Below are positions 27,701 through 39,700 of a DNA stretch of 64,000 nucleotides, in pieces; the stretch's first letter is position 1, and each line of letters starts with the position of its first letter. Origin of the DNA: Symsagittifera roscoffensis. Lineage: Eukaryota > Xenacoelomorpha > Acoela > Convolutidae. Position numbers and translations under genes: made by a program. The stretch is from NCBI RefSeq assembly GCF_963678635.1, contig NC_087065.1, positions 9,569,579 through 9,633,578 on the forward strand. The letters run 5' to 3'. The notes under the pieces were generated by a model. The model saw only the letters and a program-made list of their open reading frames with translations. It was not told where the DNA came from and did no database searches.

Positions 27701-30700
27701 AATTTCAAGCTTAGTGGGCCATTGCAGACCACTTTTTCAAAAAAAAATTACCTGAAAGCAAAGCCTAAAAAAGGATAGCCAGTTGCTGTGCAAGTAGCTC
27801 AAAAAGTTTCGACCACAAAAAAAAAATTACAAACTTTAATGTTTTCTGTTCGGTCGACACTGAGCGGATCTGAACTACAGAATCAGTTTATTTGATAGTA
27901 AGAATAGAATACGTATACTTGGCAACAGTTTTCATCAAGAAATTATTCGAAAAACAAAAAAAAATCTTTAAAAAAATCGTCATTTTCCAATTGTTTGCTG
28001 ATTTGTTTCCTAATTTTTGTTGGAATTTTTATCGTAAAGAAGGTGCTAAAATAAGCTTCAAAACATTTAACGCTTTTTGTTTGCGTATTATAAGCCTGCC
28101 CGCTTGCTTTTTTTGCTGAAAAATAGACCAACTAGCAAACCGTTTTTCTCTTCAGTGCGAAAATTTTTTCAAAATTTTTTTATTTGAATGCAAGATTTTT
28201 GAACGACGGCAAGGTTTTTAAAATTTGATTTGCATGTTCAAAAATTAAAAAAATTAAGTCCATCTTCACAAACGTCGTTATGCTAGATGATTTTTAGGCT
28301 TTGTTTTTGGTAAGTAGAAAAGATTGATCAGCAATGGCCCACTAAGCTTGAAATTAAGAAAATATTTTGACTGTTGTAAAGTTTTCTGATTTATGGCTGT
28401 GAAAGAATAGCCATTTTGCAAGACTACTTATGCAAGCATACAAGCAATATTACTGTCTGGCTCAGAATAAATCGGGGACTTGAAATGAACCTATTTTTGG
28501 CATCATTCGAAAGTACGAAAAACAGGGCAGATCCAATGTTTTGTAAATAATAATTTTTTGTTCTATTTTTTATTTTACAAGTTTTTACACCACGTCAGGA
28601 TGCAACTGAAACATGGTATAAACATTGGTGAAAGAATTTCGATCGCCCCAGAGAAAGTTCGTTGGTAATCTAAGAAAAAACTTGCTTAACGAGAACTGGT
28701 CTGAAAACTTTTGCAACTAAAACTAAGTCCTAATTTACAGAAGAAAGTTGATGAGAAGCTGAACCACTAATTCAAGTATATTTTGATTCTTACCTTCAAT
28801 CGACTTTTACTGAAAAGAACAAGAAATTTATAAGCAAGATACACTTTAAGTCTTTGAGTTTCCATACTGGTTTCAATTTGGTCAAAAATTTGAGATTTGA
28901 TTTGCTTATAGGAAGCTTCGGAACAAACACCGTTTTGTTGAAGCTAAATTATAAATTTCTAAAAGATAAATATCTTGTGACCTTACAATTAGCACGGAAA
29001 GTTCTCATCATAGCTTACTTTGCAAGTAAATATTAAAGAGCTCCCACAGGTTTAGTAACGAAAAATAGTTTCTACAACTTGAGTTTAAATTGAAGTAAAA
29101 GTAACTTAAGTAAATTGATCTGGAGCTCAAGAAGTTCATACCGGTTTTTCTCGCCACTGAAAATTTATTAAAGTTTACAAAGAAGAATTAAGTTGACAGG
29201 GTTTTGAAAAAATATATTGGTTAAACCTGTCCGACCCTTATCTCTTTAACCTGGGTTTGCATGGAAAACTCCCGTTCAAACGTTTTTTTTCTATGCCAAA
29301 ACAAAAACAACCCCACGTTTCTCCCCGCTAGGCAATTGGAAGAATTGTTTCAACATGTGAACGGTTTTGGACAATGAATGATTGGACAATGAATGATTGC
29401 TTTTTGACTTTTGAGATATATACTAAACTAGGGAAGAGCTTGCTGTGCATCTAAAAGATATTGCTGAAATGTGTTGTAAAATATCTTGTGTTGTGATCAT
29501 TTTTCGTGAAACTATGAGTGTTTGAAATTTGCCAATCTGGGGTAATTAAAGCGCGATACATTGCTTTCTTGTTCCGAGTTTCGAAAAAATTAAGGAATAT
29601 ATATATGCTTGGTGTTTTTTATTCAAACAGATTTTTAAAAGAACGTAAATCTCGGTGGATCGACCCCTTGATTTTCGTGTTCACAGAAGAGTCGCGCTCA
29701 CCACTCTACTAATCTGATTCTTCGGTCGCTGTAAAATATATCCAACTAAAATGCTTGTTTTACGTTTTGATGAAAAAAGACATTATTTTAGCGTGACGAG
29801 TTATTCCGACCCATAGAATAGTTCCAAATTGAATTGTATCAAGCTAATCATTCCATATTTGAATCAAATTTTAGCGCTAAAAATTTGATACTATCAACCT
29901 GAATTTCACAGTTTGTCAATGTTTCAACGCTCAAAAACTATTGGAGACCAGTTAATGGGCAGTCGAAACATTCAAGGCCTTGACATGATACGAGCAGCCT
30001 TGTTAACATAGCGCACTCGGGGATAAATTGGAAACCAAAACTTTTGATTGGTTAAATTTGAAAAGCAGTGATAAAGTTAGAATTTTGCCTTAATATATTC
30101 AAAATTTAGGATTTTTGTTACAATCATCGAAGGTGAGGCCGAACTTTGGCTCTTTTGGTTATGCTAGAAAATCATCAAAAACTTGAAGTTTGTATCCGGC
30201 TTTCAATTGATTTTTAGATGATTATCAGCCTATCGATTTTGGTAATTTTTGGCTCTACAACACAAATTTTTTTTTCTCTGTCGGTTTTCATATATGTTTT
30301 CATATATATATTTGTGATCAAACTTTCTGGGCTACCTACCTGCACATAAACCGGCTTTTCTTGTTATTGCATGCTAATCGTTTAAATTTATCGTTGATTT
30401 ATTTGTGACAAATGAGAAGTCGCTTTGCGTGTTTAAAGGAATTGTTTGAAAGCTAAAGAGATAAATTGTTCTTTTCAGCCTGCGCTTGGTTGCAAATTGC
30501 CAAAAATGGATTCATCTAATTTGCCATCTAAAAATGAAAAATCCAAAATAGATATTTCACCGCCGGTGACTAATACTTCAACTGACAAGCGTGAACACTC
30601 GAGAGAATCCTCTCGAAATGTCACTCCGGAGAAAGAGGGGGCGGGTATTAAAGATAAGCCCCCCTCTGCTTCATCGCCATCTGTCACGTTCTCAAACAGG

Positions 30701-33700
30701 GCGGGGAAATTCCTCGACAATTGTAACCCGGTGGGTTTTGGTACCGGTTTTAAAGAGGTTTTTTACTTTGATTGGAAACTGTCATTAGTCATATACTGCA
30801 TGGTGAATGACGCACGTTGGTGGCTGTGAGTTGCCCGCTTTAAACTGGTTTTTGAAATTTTTTATTATGAAACCAGTTGTTTTGTTAGTTATACCTAAAA
30901 TAACAGTACTTTTTTATCGCTTAGCTGTTATTTGATGTGGTTTTTTTTAGTTGCAACTGTTACTTGATCGATAATGTGGACAAACTGTCATCAAATATCC
31001 GACAATTTATCTCCACGGTCGGTTCTGAAAATACCACGTGTTTGGGGTGCATGTTAGCTAGTATTTTGATATTGTTTTGATGCATGATTTTGGGTCTAGT
31101 CTTTTTCATTTAGAGATTGCCAAGCTCAAAATTTTCAAGTTTAAGTTTTTAAACTTGTGGCTCTGTTTCAGTTCATGGGCGGAGGATCTCGACCCGAGTT
31201 GCCACAAGTTAGTACCAATAACGTATACTAATTTTTTTTCTGACTTTGTTTTAGCTAAGGGTGAAACTTAGAAACCAAAATTTTCTCAGGTAATATGTTA
31301 AAACAAATCTAAATAAATCAGTTTTAATTTCGACTTGATTTGTTGTTTTTCAAAACACGGTTCTTAACGGTATTGCAATTTATATTTGATGCTTTCTGGT
31401 TTCGTGAAAATTAGCTCAAAACTTTTTGAAACTTTTAGGTTGAATTCAACCAGAGCTAATAGAAAGTTTCGACCATATTTTCAAATTTAAGCTTATTTTC
31501 TGTTTTGGAACGTAACGCATAAGACAGAAGACCCCAAAATCTCCTTTTACCTTAAAATTGTCAACTGCGGTCTTATTTAGTGTTTTGATTGGTGATAGGC
31601 GAAAGTGATGAAGGACGACACTCTGGACTGGTGGACCAAGTACTACGCCTCCCATCACTCCGACCCCAAGATGCTGGAGAAGGCCGAGGACTACCTCAAT
31701 GCGGGCGGAGACACCCTACAGGTGATGCCGGCTGCTCAATTTAAATCTTATTTGCAAGTCTACGAGTGTAAGAGAACAAGAATCCAATTGCTCTTTTTTC
31801 AAAATCAAAGATATAACCTTGAGATGGAGAAGAACATGTTTATTCGGACGATAAACAATTAAACGTAGAGAATAGATTGAAACCAGATGAAATAAATAAA
31901 ATGGTTCAAAATGTTTTCAAAATGTTTTCAACATTTTTAAATTAAACACCTTTACCCCATCTCATAAGTTCTAAATATAGATGTCAATCAAATGTGATTC
32001 TCCTTTTTATGTGCAGCTGCTGGACTGTGAGCTGGACGAGGTGCCTGGCCTGGATAGTCTGCAGGACTTCCTGCGCACCTTCACTCTGGACCAAGGCAAG
32101 AAGGCCACAGACGAAGACGGAGACTACATGGGCGAGTTCAAGGTCAGTCCTCATTCGTCAACTTCACTTTTACCATTAATAATATTTGGTACATTATAAT
32201 AATATTAATAATATTTGGTAACATTTTCCTTCAGGGTGCTCTGGTGGTGTACCCCCTGCCCTCGGACAGAAGTGCCCCCCAGCCGAAGAGGTACTTCAGT
32301 CAAGTGCCAACCGGGGATCCGAAGGAAGTAGTGATCAGAATCTACATAATCAAGGCCACCGGACTCCAGCCAATGGACGACAACGGAAAGGTGATTTGGT
32401 TAAGCCAAGTAGTAATTTTCAAAGCTGATTTGGAAAAAAAACTTGATGACTTCTGAATTTATCGATGTCGCTTTCAGATGTTTCAGAGTTGAATAGACTC
32501 AAAAGCAACGTCAATTTTGAAAAATCGCGAGAGAAATTATTGAATTTTGAAACAAATTAAGTCCCATGAAAATTGTTTGATATTTTAGAAATCAGTAAGT
32601 AGTCTTTGGTGAAGGCGTTTCTTGTTCTGTGGGTGGTTGGAAATCTGATACCTTTTTTTATATTTTGGTTTTAATGTTTCGGTCCCTAAAATTGTGTGCA
32701 GCCGAAAACCTTGAATAATTATAATAAAAATGTCATTTTTTTGCATTATTTTTTAGTTGGTAAGTTGTTGTATAGCTCGATTTGTTGAATCGGATTCATC
32801 AAAATTGTGGAAGCAGTTTGTGAAATAAAGTCAATTTTGCGATGAAATAGTTTTGCTGACGTAATTTCCTCCTGGGCAATGGGATAAACTTTGGTCATCA
32901 TCACAGTTTAAAAAATGGAAATTGGCGTATGTTTATTTCTTTGTCATCAATTAGATGCTACCTTGTGTACATTTTGTGTTCAAACATAACCAATAAAAAA
33001 TCTAAATTTATGCTTCGTTAACAGTCGCATGTTATTTTAGAGACTCATAATTTAGAAGCAACTTGATGAAACTTTTTGGATAGACTTTACAGGATGAAGT
33101 TGTCTAGATTTCGGGTGAAATCATATCTATAATCTATTGCCCGTCTGGTTTATTCTGTCTTTCTCAGTTTAGATTTCTGATATGTATATTCTCAAACAAA
33201 ACCTATCCGTGGAATGCAATATGTTCAGTTTGTGAGGATTTCGAGACTTTTCTGTCTCCTCCCAAAAACTTTATCTGCGATCAGTTTTATTTGTTTTATT
33301 TTTTTATAGGCTGACCCCTACATCTATATTGAGTGTGGCAAACAGGAAGTGAATGACGTGGAGAATTATTCGCCCAATACTCTCGACCCCATGTTTGGCA
33401 GGTAAATTAACACACAACGTGAAGGACACTTGAAAGGGTTTGAATTTTAAAAAAGTCATTGCTCAATGCATACAATGAATGAGCGACTTGATCAAAATAT
33501 CGAAATTGCTGATCAAAATATCGAAATGGATGATCAAAACAAAATATCGAAATGGAATGTTCTAGAATGTTCGAGATGACAGTGACGTTGCCGGTGGAGA
33601 AGGACTTGAAGGTAGCGATATGGGACTGGGATGCGATAGGGGCCAATGACCTGATAGGGGAGACTGTGATCGACCTAGAGGACAGATACTTGTCCAAACA

Positions 33701-36700
33701 CAGGGCACTCTGTGGGATACCCAAGAGCTACAAAATGTAATCACTATTATGCCACTGCCACACAATACTACTAACTACTTTTTTGTCATGTTACCATGAT
33801 CTAAGTATGAAGAACAAGTTTCTTCACAAATTTAGTTGTTGAACATACAAAGTTTCGTTTCAACGATTAAATAGTTTTTTGAAATTGAAATGTATGGGGG
33901 GATTGAAAAGAGCTTTTTTCTCACTAATTTTCAACATTTACTCAACATAGTGAAAAGACAGTCGCCAATGATTGAATCCTTCAAAAAACCGACAAATTGA
34001 TGTGTATGAGTTTGGTGTTCAAATTATCGACTTTAAATGAAGAACTGCGAGTTTGATTTCTTAAATGTTTGTAAGCAAACTGTTATACAGAAGCTATATT
34101 CATGCAGATTTATGATTGAAGATGCAAAAATTTCAGTTTTCCTGACAAATATTCTGCAAGCTTTGATTCAATTTGGGGTAAATTACCGATTTGTCATCAT
34201 ATTCGAAAACGAACCAAACTTCCATTATAAAACCGGAAGTTTCAAAAAACATATTATGACTTTTTATTTGTAGCAAAGGACACAATCTGTGGCGAGACTG
34301 TCAGACCCCCAAGGAGATCCTGGAGTGGTACTGTCTCAGGAACAACATCACGGAACCCCTGTGGAACTCCACCACAGAAGTAGTAGTCAACAGATTCCGA
34401 TACACACTAGCCACCTTCGGTCAGTCCTCATGATTGTCGTATTCAAAGAAGCAGGATTTCGAAGAAAAAAATCGTTTCCAGCACAAAAAAAAATATAAAA
34501 ATATGATTCAAACATCGTGTTCAGAATATGAATCTTTCTTATCTTCAAATTTTATAAAGGTATTTCTGTTACGTCAATATGTGATTGGATCATTTTCGAT
34601 TATAACTTTTCTAAGTCAAGATATCGAGCCCAACGCCTTAATGTTATAACATGTGGTATCACATTTTGAGTTCACCTTGATATTGTAATAAGGTGATTGT
34701 TATTTGAACGTGATCTGTGAAGTTTTTATAGAAAAAATAGTTATAATTATTTCCCCCCTCAATGTCTCATCTAATATGATGATTTTGGAGAGTAACAACA
34801 AGCGTCGGTGTTTTGCAGAGAAGCAGCCTCCAGAACCAGTGGACGAATACGGGCCGGAAGACGAGCGACTGGCTCTGCATGTATTAAACCAACTGGACCT
34901 GGTGAAAGAACACGTGGAGAGGCGGAGTCTCTATGCGGCCACTCAGCCCAATCTGGACCAGGGCCAGCTGTACATGTGGGTGGACATGTTCCCCAAGGAG
35001 CTGGGCGCACCTGCGGAACCAGTTGACATCACACCTAGAAAATGCCAGAGGTGAGCACTACATTGGTTGTCTTTTTGACACATTCCCGCTCCGGAGTTCC
35101 ATGGATAATAATCGATTATAATGGAATAATGTTCTCCAAAATGTTGTCATTATAATACATTATTGTGGCTAATTTAGACCACGAAATCGATTATATTGTC
35201 ATTATAATCGATTATTTTCGTAGAAACACAATCCATTAAAATCCATTATAATGGATTATAATCCATTTAAAACCCATTATAATAGATTATAATCCATTTT
35301 AAATCGATTATAATTGATTATAACGGATTATAATCTATACATTTTTTTGCAAAATCATTTTCATAACTTGCAACATTTCTGCGTTACTCACGGCCTGCTT
35401 GCAATCTAAACCTAATCGAATTAACCCCCTTCCCACTTTGCCTCTCATCCGCGTTTGCCCAAACCCCCTTCCCCCACTCCCCTACGTTTAACCTTACGCC
35501 CACCCCCATGTTTGCTAAAGTTTATCCCCAACCCCAAGTTACAGTCCCCCCAGTTTGTTTACCATTTTCGACGGGGACGGGGGAGGGAGTATACTCAGTT
35601 GTTCAGATTACCCTCCCGCCCACATTTTTTACAACCCTCAAGTTCAGTAAACGGGGGGTTGGGTGTGTAAAACTAAGATGGGGGGTTAATAATAATAAAT
35701 CATAAACCCCCTCCCCAAAGTCTATCAACTACCAATAAATAACCCCCAATAAAGGGGTGGTGGCGAATGGCGGTTGTGGTAAACTGGCAGGGAGGTGGGT
35801 GGGGGGGGGGGGGGGTAAACAGGGAGGGGTAAACGGAGTATGTAAGACAAAAATTATTAAAATTGAAAAGTGAAATGTAACATTTTATGAAACCTAATAA
35901 AGCAACTGCACTAAACAGGAAATGCGATAACTTTGAAAAAATTTGTAAATTTCATGACTAACCTCTCGAAAAAATCCATTATAATTGATTATAACCGATG
36001 ATAAGCGATTATATTGGCCTAAAAATATACGAAATATAATCCATTTTTAATGGATTTTAATCGAATATGATCGATTATAATGGATTATATTGATATAAAA
36101 AATAATTGATTGTAATCCATTGTTAATCCATTATAATATTATAATCAATTATTATCGAAATTTATTAAAACAGAGACCTCGAAAACTCAAAATAATCGAT
36201 TATTATCCATGGAACTCCGGTGCGGGTTGAATTTAACGTTCGCATTCATTCTTTTGGATTGATTTGGTCGTGTGTAAGGCAGTTTTTTTTTAAGCTGATA
36301 TCTTGTATTGGAACAATTTCGGTACTTATTTCAAATTCACTTGGTGTTTGCGGAGAAAAAAGACACAAATTTTAAGAAAAACAAAGAGAATTTGTTTGCA
36401 ATTAAATAGCCGATCGGAAGTTCATGGGTGTTAACCTCAAGAACATCATTTTTCTTAATAATAGTAATAGTAAAATGAGTTTTAATAACAATGCAACTGC
36501 TGAAGTGTCTCTTCTATTCTTCAGGTACTTCTTGCGAGTGGCCGTGTTCAACACATTCGACACCATCCTAGACGAGACCACCCTCGTCGGAGACTCGATG
36601 AGTGACATCTACGTCAAGGGGTGGCTGGAGGGGGCGGAACACGACCGACAGAAGACAGATGTGCACTACAGGTGTATGGACGGACACGGCATGTTCAATT

Positions 36701-39700
36701 GGCGATTCGTGTTCGAGTTCGACTATGACCCATCCGAGAGAAAGATTGTAGTCAAGCGAAAGGCAAGTCTTATTTTTTGTGAGTTTTCATTTCTTGAGTT
36801 ATATTCTAGAACATACCGAAAAACTTTAAATTACGCGATTTCAATTTTTGAAGTTCCAAATAATGTATTTGCTGTTGCTATCTTTCATGAAGATGAGCGT
36901 CGAAGTCGTCGCAGCTGACTTTTTGTAACATTTCAGATGAGACTTTGTAGCGTTTCAAAAGCGACATTAAATTGTGTTATTCTAGGAGCATTTCTGGAGT
37001 CTTGACGAAACGGAGACGCACTACCCTGCGAGGCTGAATCTGCAGATATGGGATAATGACCTCATCTCCGCCGACGACTTCCTCGGATCCATACAGCTAG
37101 ACCTAGAGAAGATGGCAAGTACCCTCAGAAACTATTTTCTGAGCTTACTTATGCAATGCCTCGGTTACTTTTGAAACAATCAAAAAAAATTCAAGTCATT
37201 AACAGATTAGTTTGAGAGTTTTCGATGGGCTTCGATGGCTTAGATATAGCTGAAAACTTATTTCAAACTCAAATCTACCTTTTGAACAACCAAAAGTGAA
37301 CCTCAAAACTAGCATTCGTTTTATTGGCGATGTGGCTTTTCTTTAAATCAATTCATTTAGTAGTTTCATACGTACGGACCAACTTCTAAATCGAGTACGT
37401 GAAAATTTGGATCCCGTTATAAAAAAGCTGTTTTAGGTAGAAATAACATCGTTCAGTTTTGTTGTTAGAAAATGACAATTCGGAAAATTGACTTGGCTAA
37501 GTTTTGTTTGTGTTGATGTTTTAGATTCAGCCGAGTAAGACTAGGAAGGGGTGCACTCTGCAGCAGTTGCAGTTCGACCCCCCTGAGGTGGAGGGGGGCA
37601 ACAGACCAGTGTCCCTCTTCCTCTACAGGAGACTGAAGGGCATGTGGCCCATGAAGAGAGACTTGGGCGATGGGGAGGGACCCCAACTCACGGTCAGTAC
37701 ACCAGATTCGAGAACTTAATTAATTCGAGAACTTCACGATTTTGTGAATAAGATTGACGAGGTTAGACAGGATGAATATTTTTTATTTGCTACAAGGTGC
37801 TCTAATCTTGGCATGCTTTGAGCACCTTTAGTTTTTTAGTAAAATTGGGGATACGTTTTTTGGGCGTTCTGGTAGCTCGGAGGCCGAGGAATGTCATGAA
37901 AATTAAGTTATGAAATAACTCAATGAAACTGCTTGAATTTCGTAACTGTTACATAATTGTTAGATAACTATTATATAACAACTGCGTAATTTCGGCTGAT
38001 TTATACTTCGGCTGGTTTTTAACCACCTTTTTTTCGCGAAAAATTTTTGCCCACGATGTCCGATTATTATTACACCTGCGAGAGCAGTGTCTTGTAATTG
38101 GGAATTAGACTTTTTCACGTAAGCAATGCTTCTTGCACATACGTAAGATACTGTCAAGTTGCTTTAAGTGTGCCTGCAGTAGATCGATATATCAGTAAAA
38201 TATCATGCCAGTAAATCGAATTATGAAACAAGTTTGTAACAAATACCTAACATTTTCGCAACCGGTTGCGTTATATTAGTACTAACTCAGCTTATAATAA
38301 ACGCATCAAGAACAGTTTGTAACGTTTTCACAGATTGACTGCAGTATTTCAATTAATAGCTGTGAAACCTAATTTACATTACTGGCAGATTTAATTAATA
38401 AAAAGAGCTACTTTTAAAACCGTTTGCTTTAATAGTGAACCGTAGCAACTTGTAGACCTTTGCACACTTGGTATAGAGGTGAGGCGAATGCCTTTGTACC
38501 CTAAAGTCTGGAGTTCAAGTTCCGGTCGGAGATTGTCTTTTTAGTATAATTGAAATCGTTTTTTTATCATGAACTCGTTCATTTATTATTAACTTAATTA
38601 ATAGCACTGACGTTGTATATTTTCTTTGGTTTTCCTTTTTTTCTTTGCTTAAAAGCTTTATTCGGCGTAATTGGTTTCGGCTTATTTTTTTTGCCTTAGT
38701 TACCTTATTTTGTGTCGCTTCAAAGGAAAAAATGATTTTTCAAAAATTTAGATTTCGAATTTTTATTTTAGTTGCTCAACTTTTTTCGCACTGTTTCTTA
38801 TGGCATTTTTTGTTTTCGGCACAATGAATGTCTACCCAATTTTCGGCTATTTGAAAAAAAAAACTTTCGTTGTATCTGGTCGGAACATTCAGTGCTACTT
38901 GCACAGTAACCGGCTGTTTTTGTTCAAAATACATTTGGTTGGTATAATTAACCTTGAAAAAACCATTCATTACACAAAAGTAATGCGGGAAAATGAAAAA
39001 GTCTTATAAATTGTTTATCAGGGTCAGCATATTCAAAATGTTTCACCGACAATTTAGTTTTCATTGAAAAAAATCCAATTTCAAACATACTAAAAAAACA
39101 ATCTCCGACCGGAATTCGAACTCCAGACTTTAGGGTGCAAAGGCATTCTCACTTTTTATACCACGAATGAAACGTTTGAATGTTTACGAAAAGAAAAGTT
39201 TGAATAATTCTCGTCGTATTTTTAAATTATCGCAAATGAATGCGTCGAATTGTTTGTGTTAGGGCAAACTGGACATGGAGATAGAGTTGTGTGATGAAAG
39301 TGAACACGCCGAAAGGGCCTGTGGGAAGGCGAGAGACGAACCCAACTCAAACCCTACCCTAGAACCACCCAAGTAAGACACCCAGATCACGTGACCTTCA
39401 AAGCTTTCATGCTGTTTAATCGAACAGAATAAATGATCGAATAGTGTTAATTATTAATGATGCGTTTTGATGATAACTTTTTTATAGTTTCAGCGGATGT
39501 CGTTCAAGAAGAGCTCTCCTTTTTGTATGTAATCGATTTTTTGAGAAGGGTTCTACAATGAACAGCCCTTCTGTGTTTCAAGGATTTTGAAGGTTCTGCA
39601 GATATCGTATTATGGATTACGACTAACTCGTTAACATTCAAACGACTGAACCACTGTGAGAAATCCTCGCGTAGATCCTTATGGTTTTGACTTGCTTATT

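Larger units (their letters stand above)
26231..30478 (+). other. Longest repeat-bearing internal intron
   Basis: It is 4.2 kb. It holds an inverted-repeat element (27368-28410) and a GTTCCGAC-family copy (29568-30003). I found no additional exon that fits phase 0-0. Confidence 0.5.

Noticed and set aside
38455-38540. Functional tRNA gene
   Set aside because: The T arm and A/B boxes are present, but there is no matching 5' acceptor strand, the variable region is too short and U33 is missing in the second copy.
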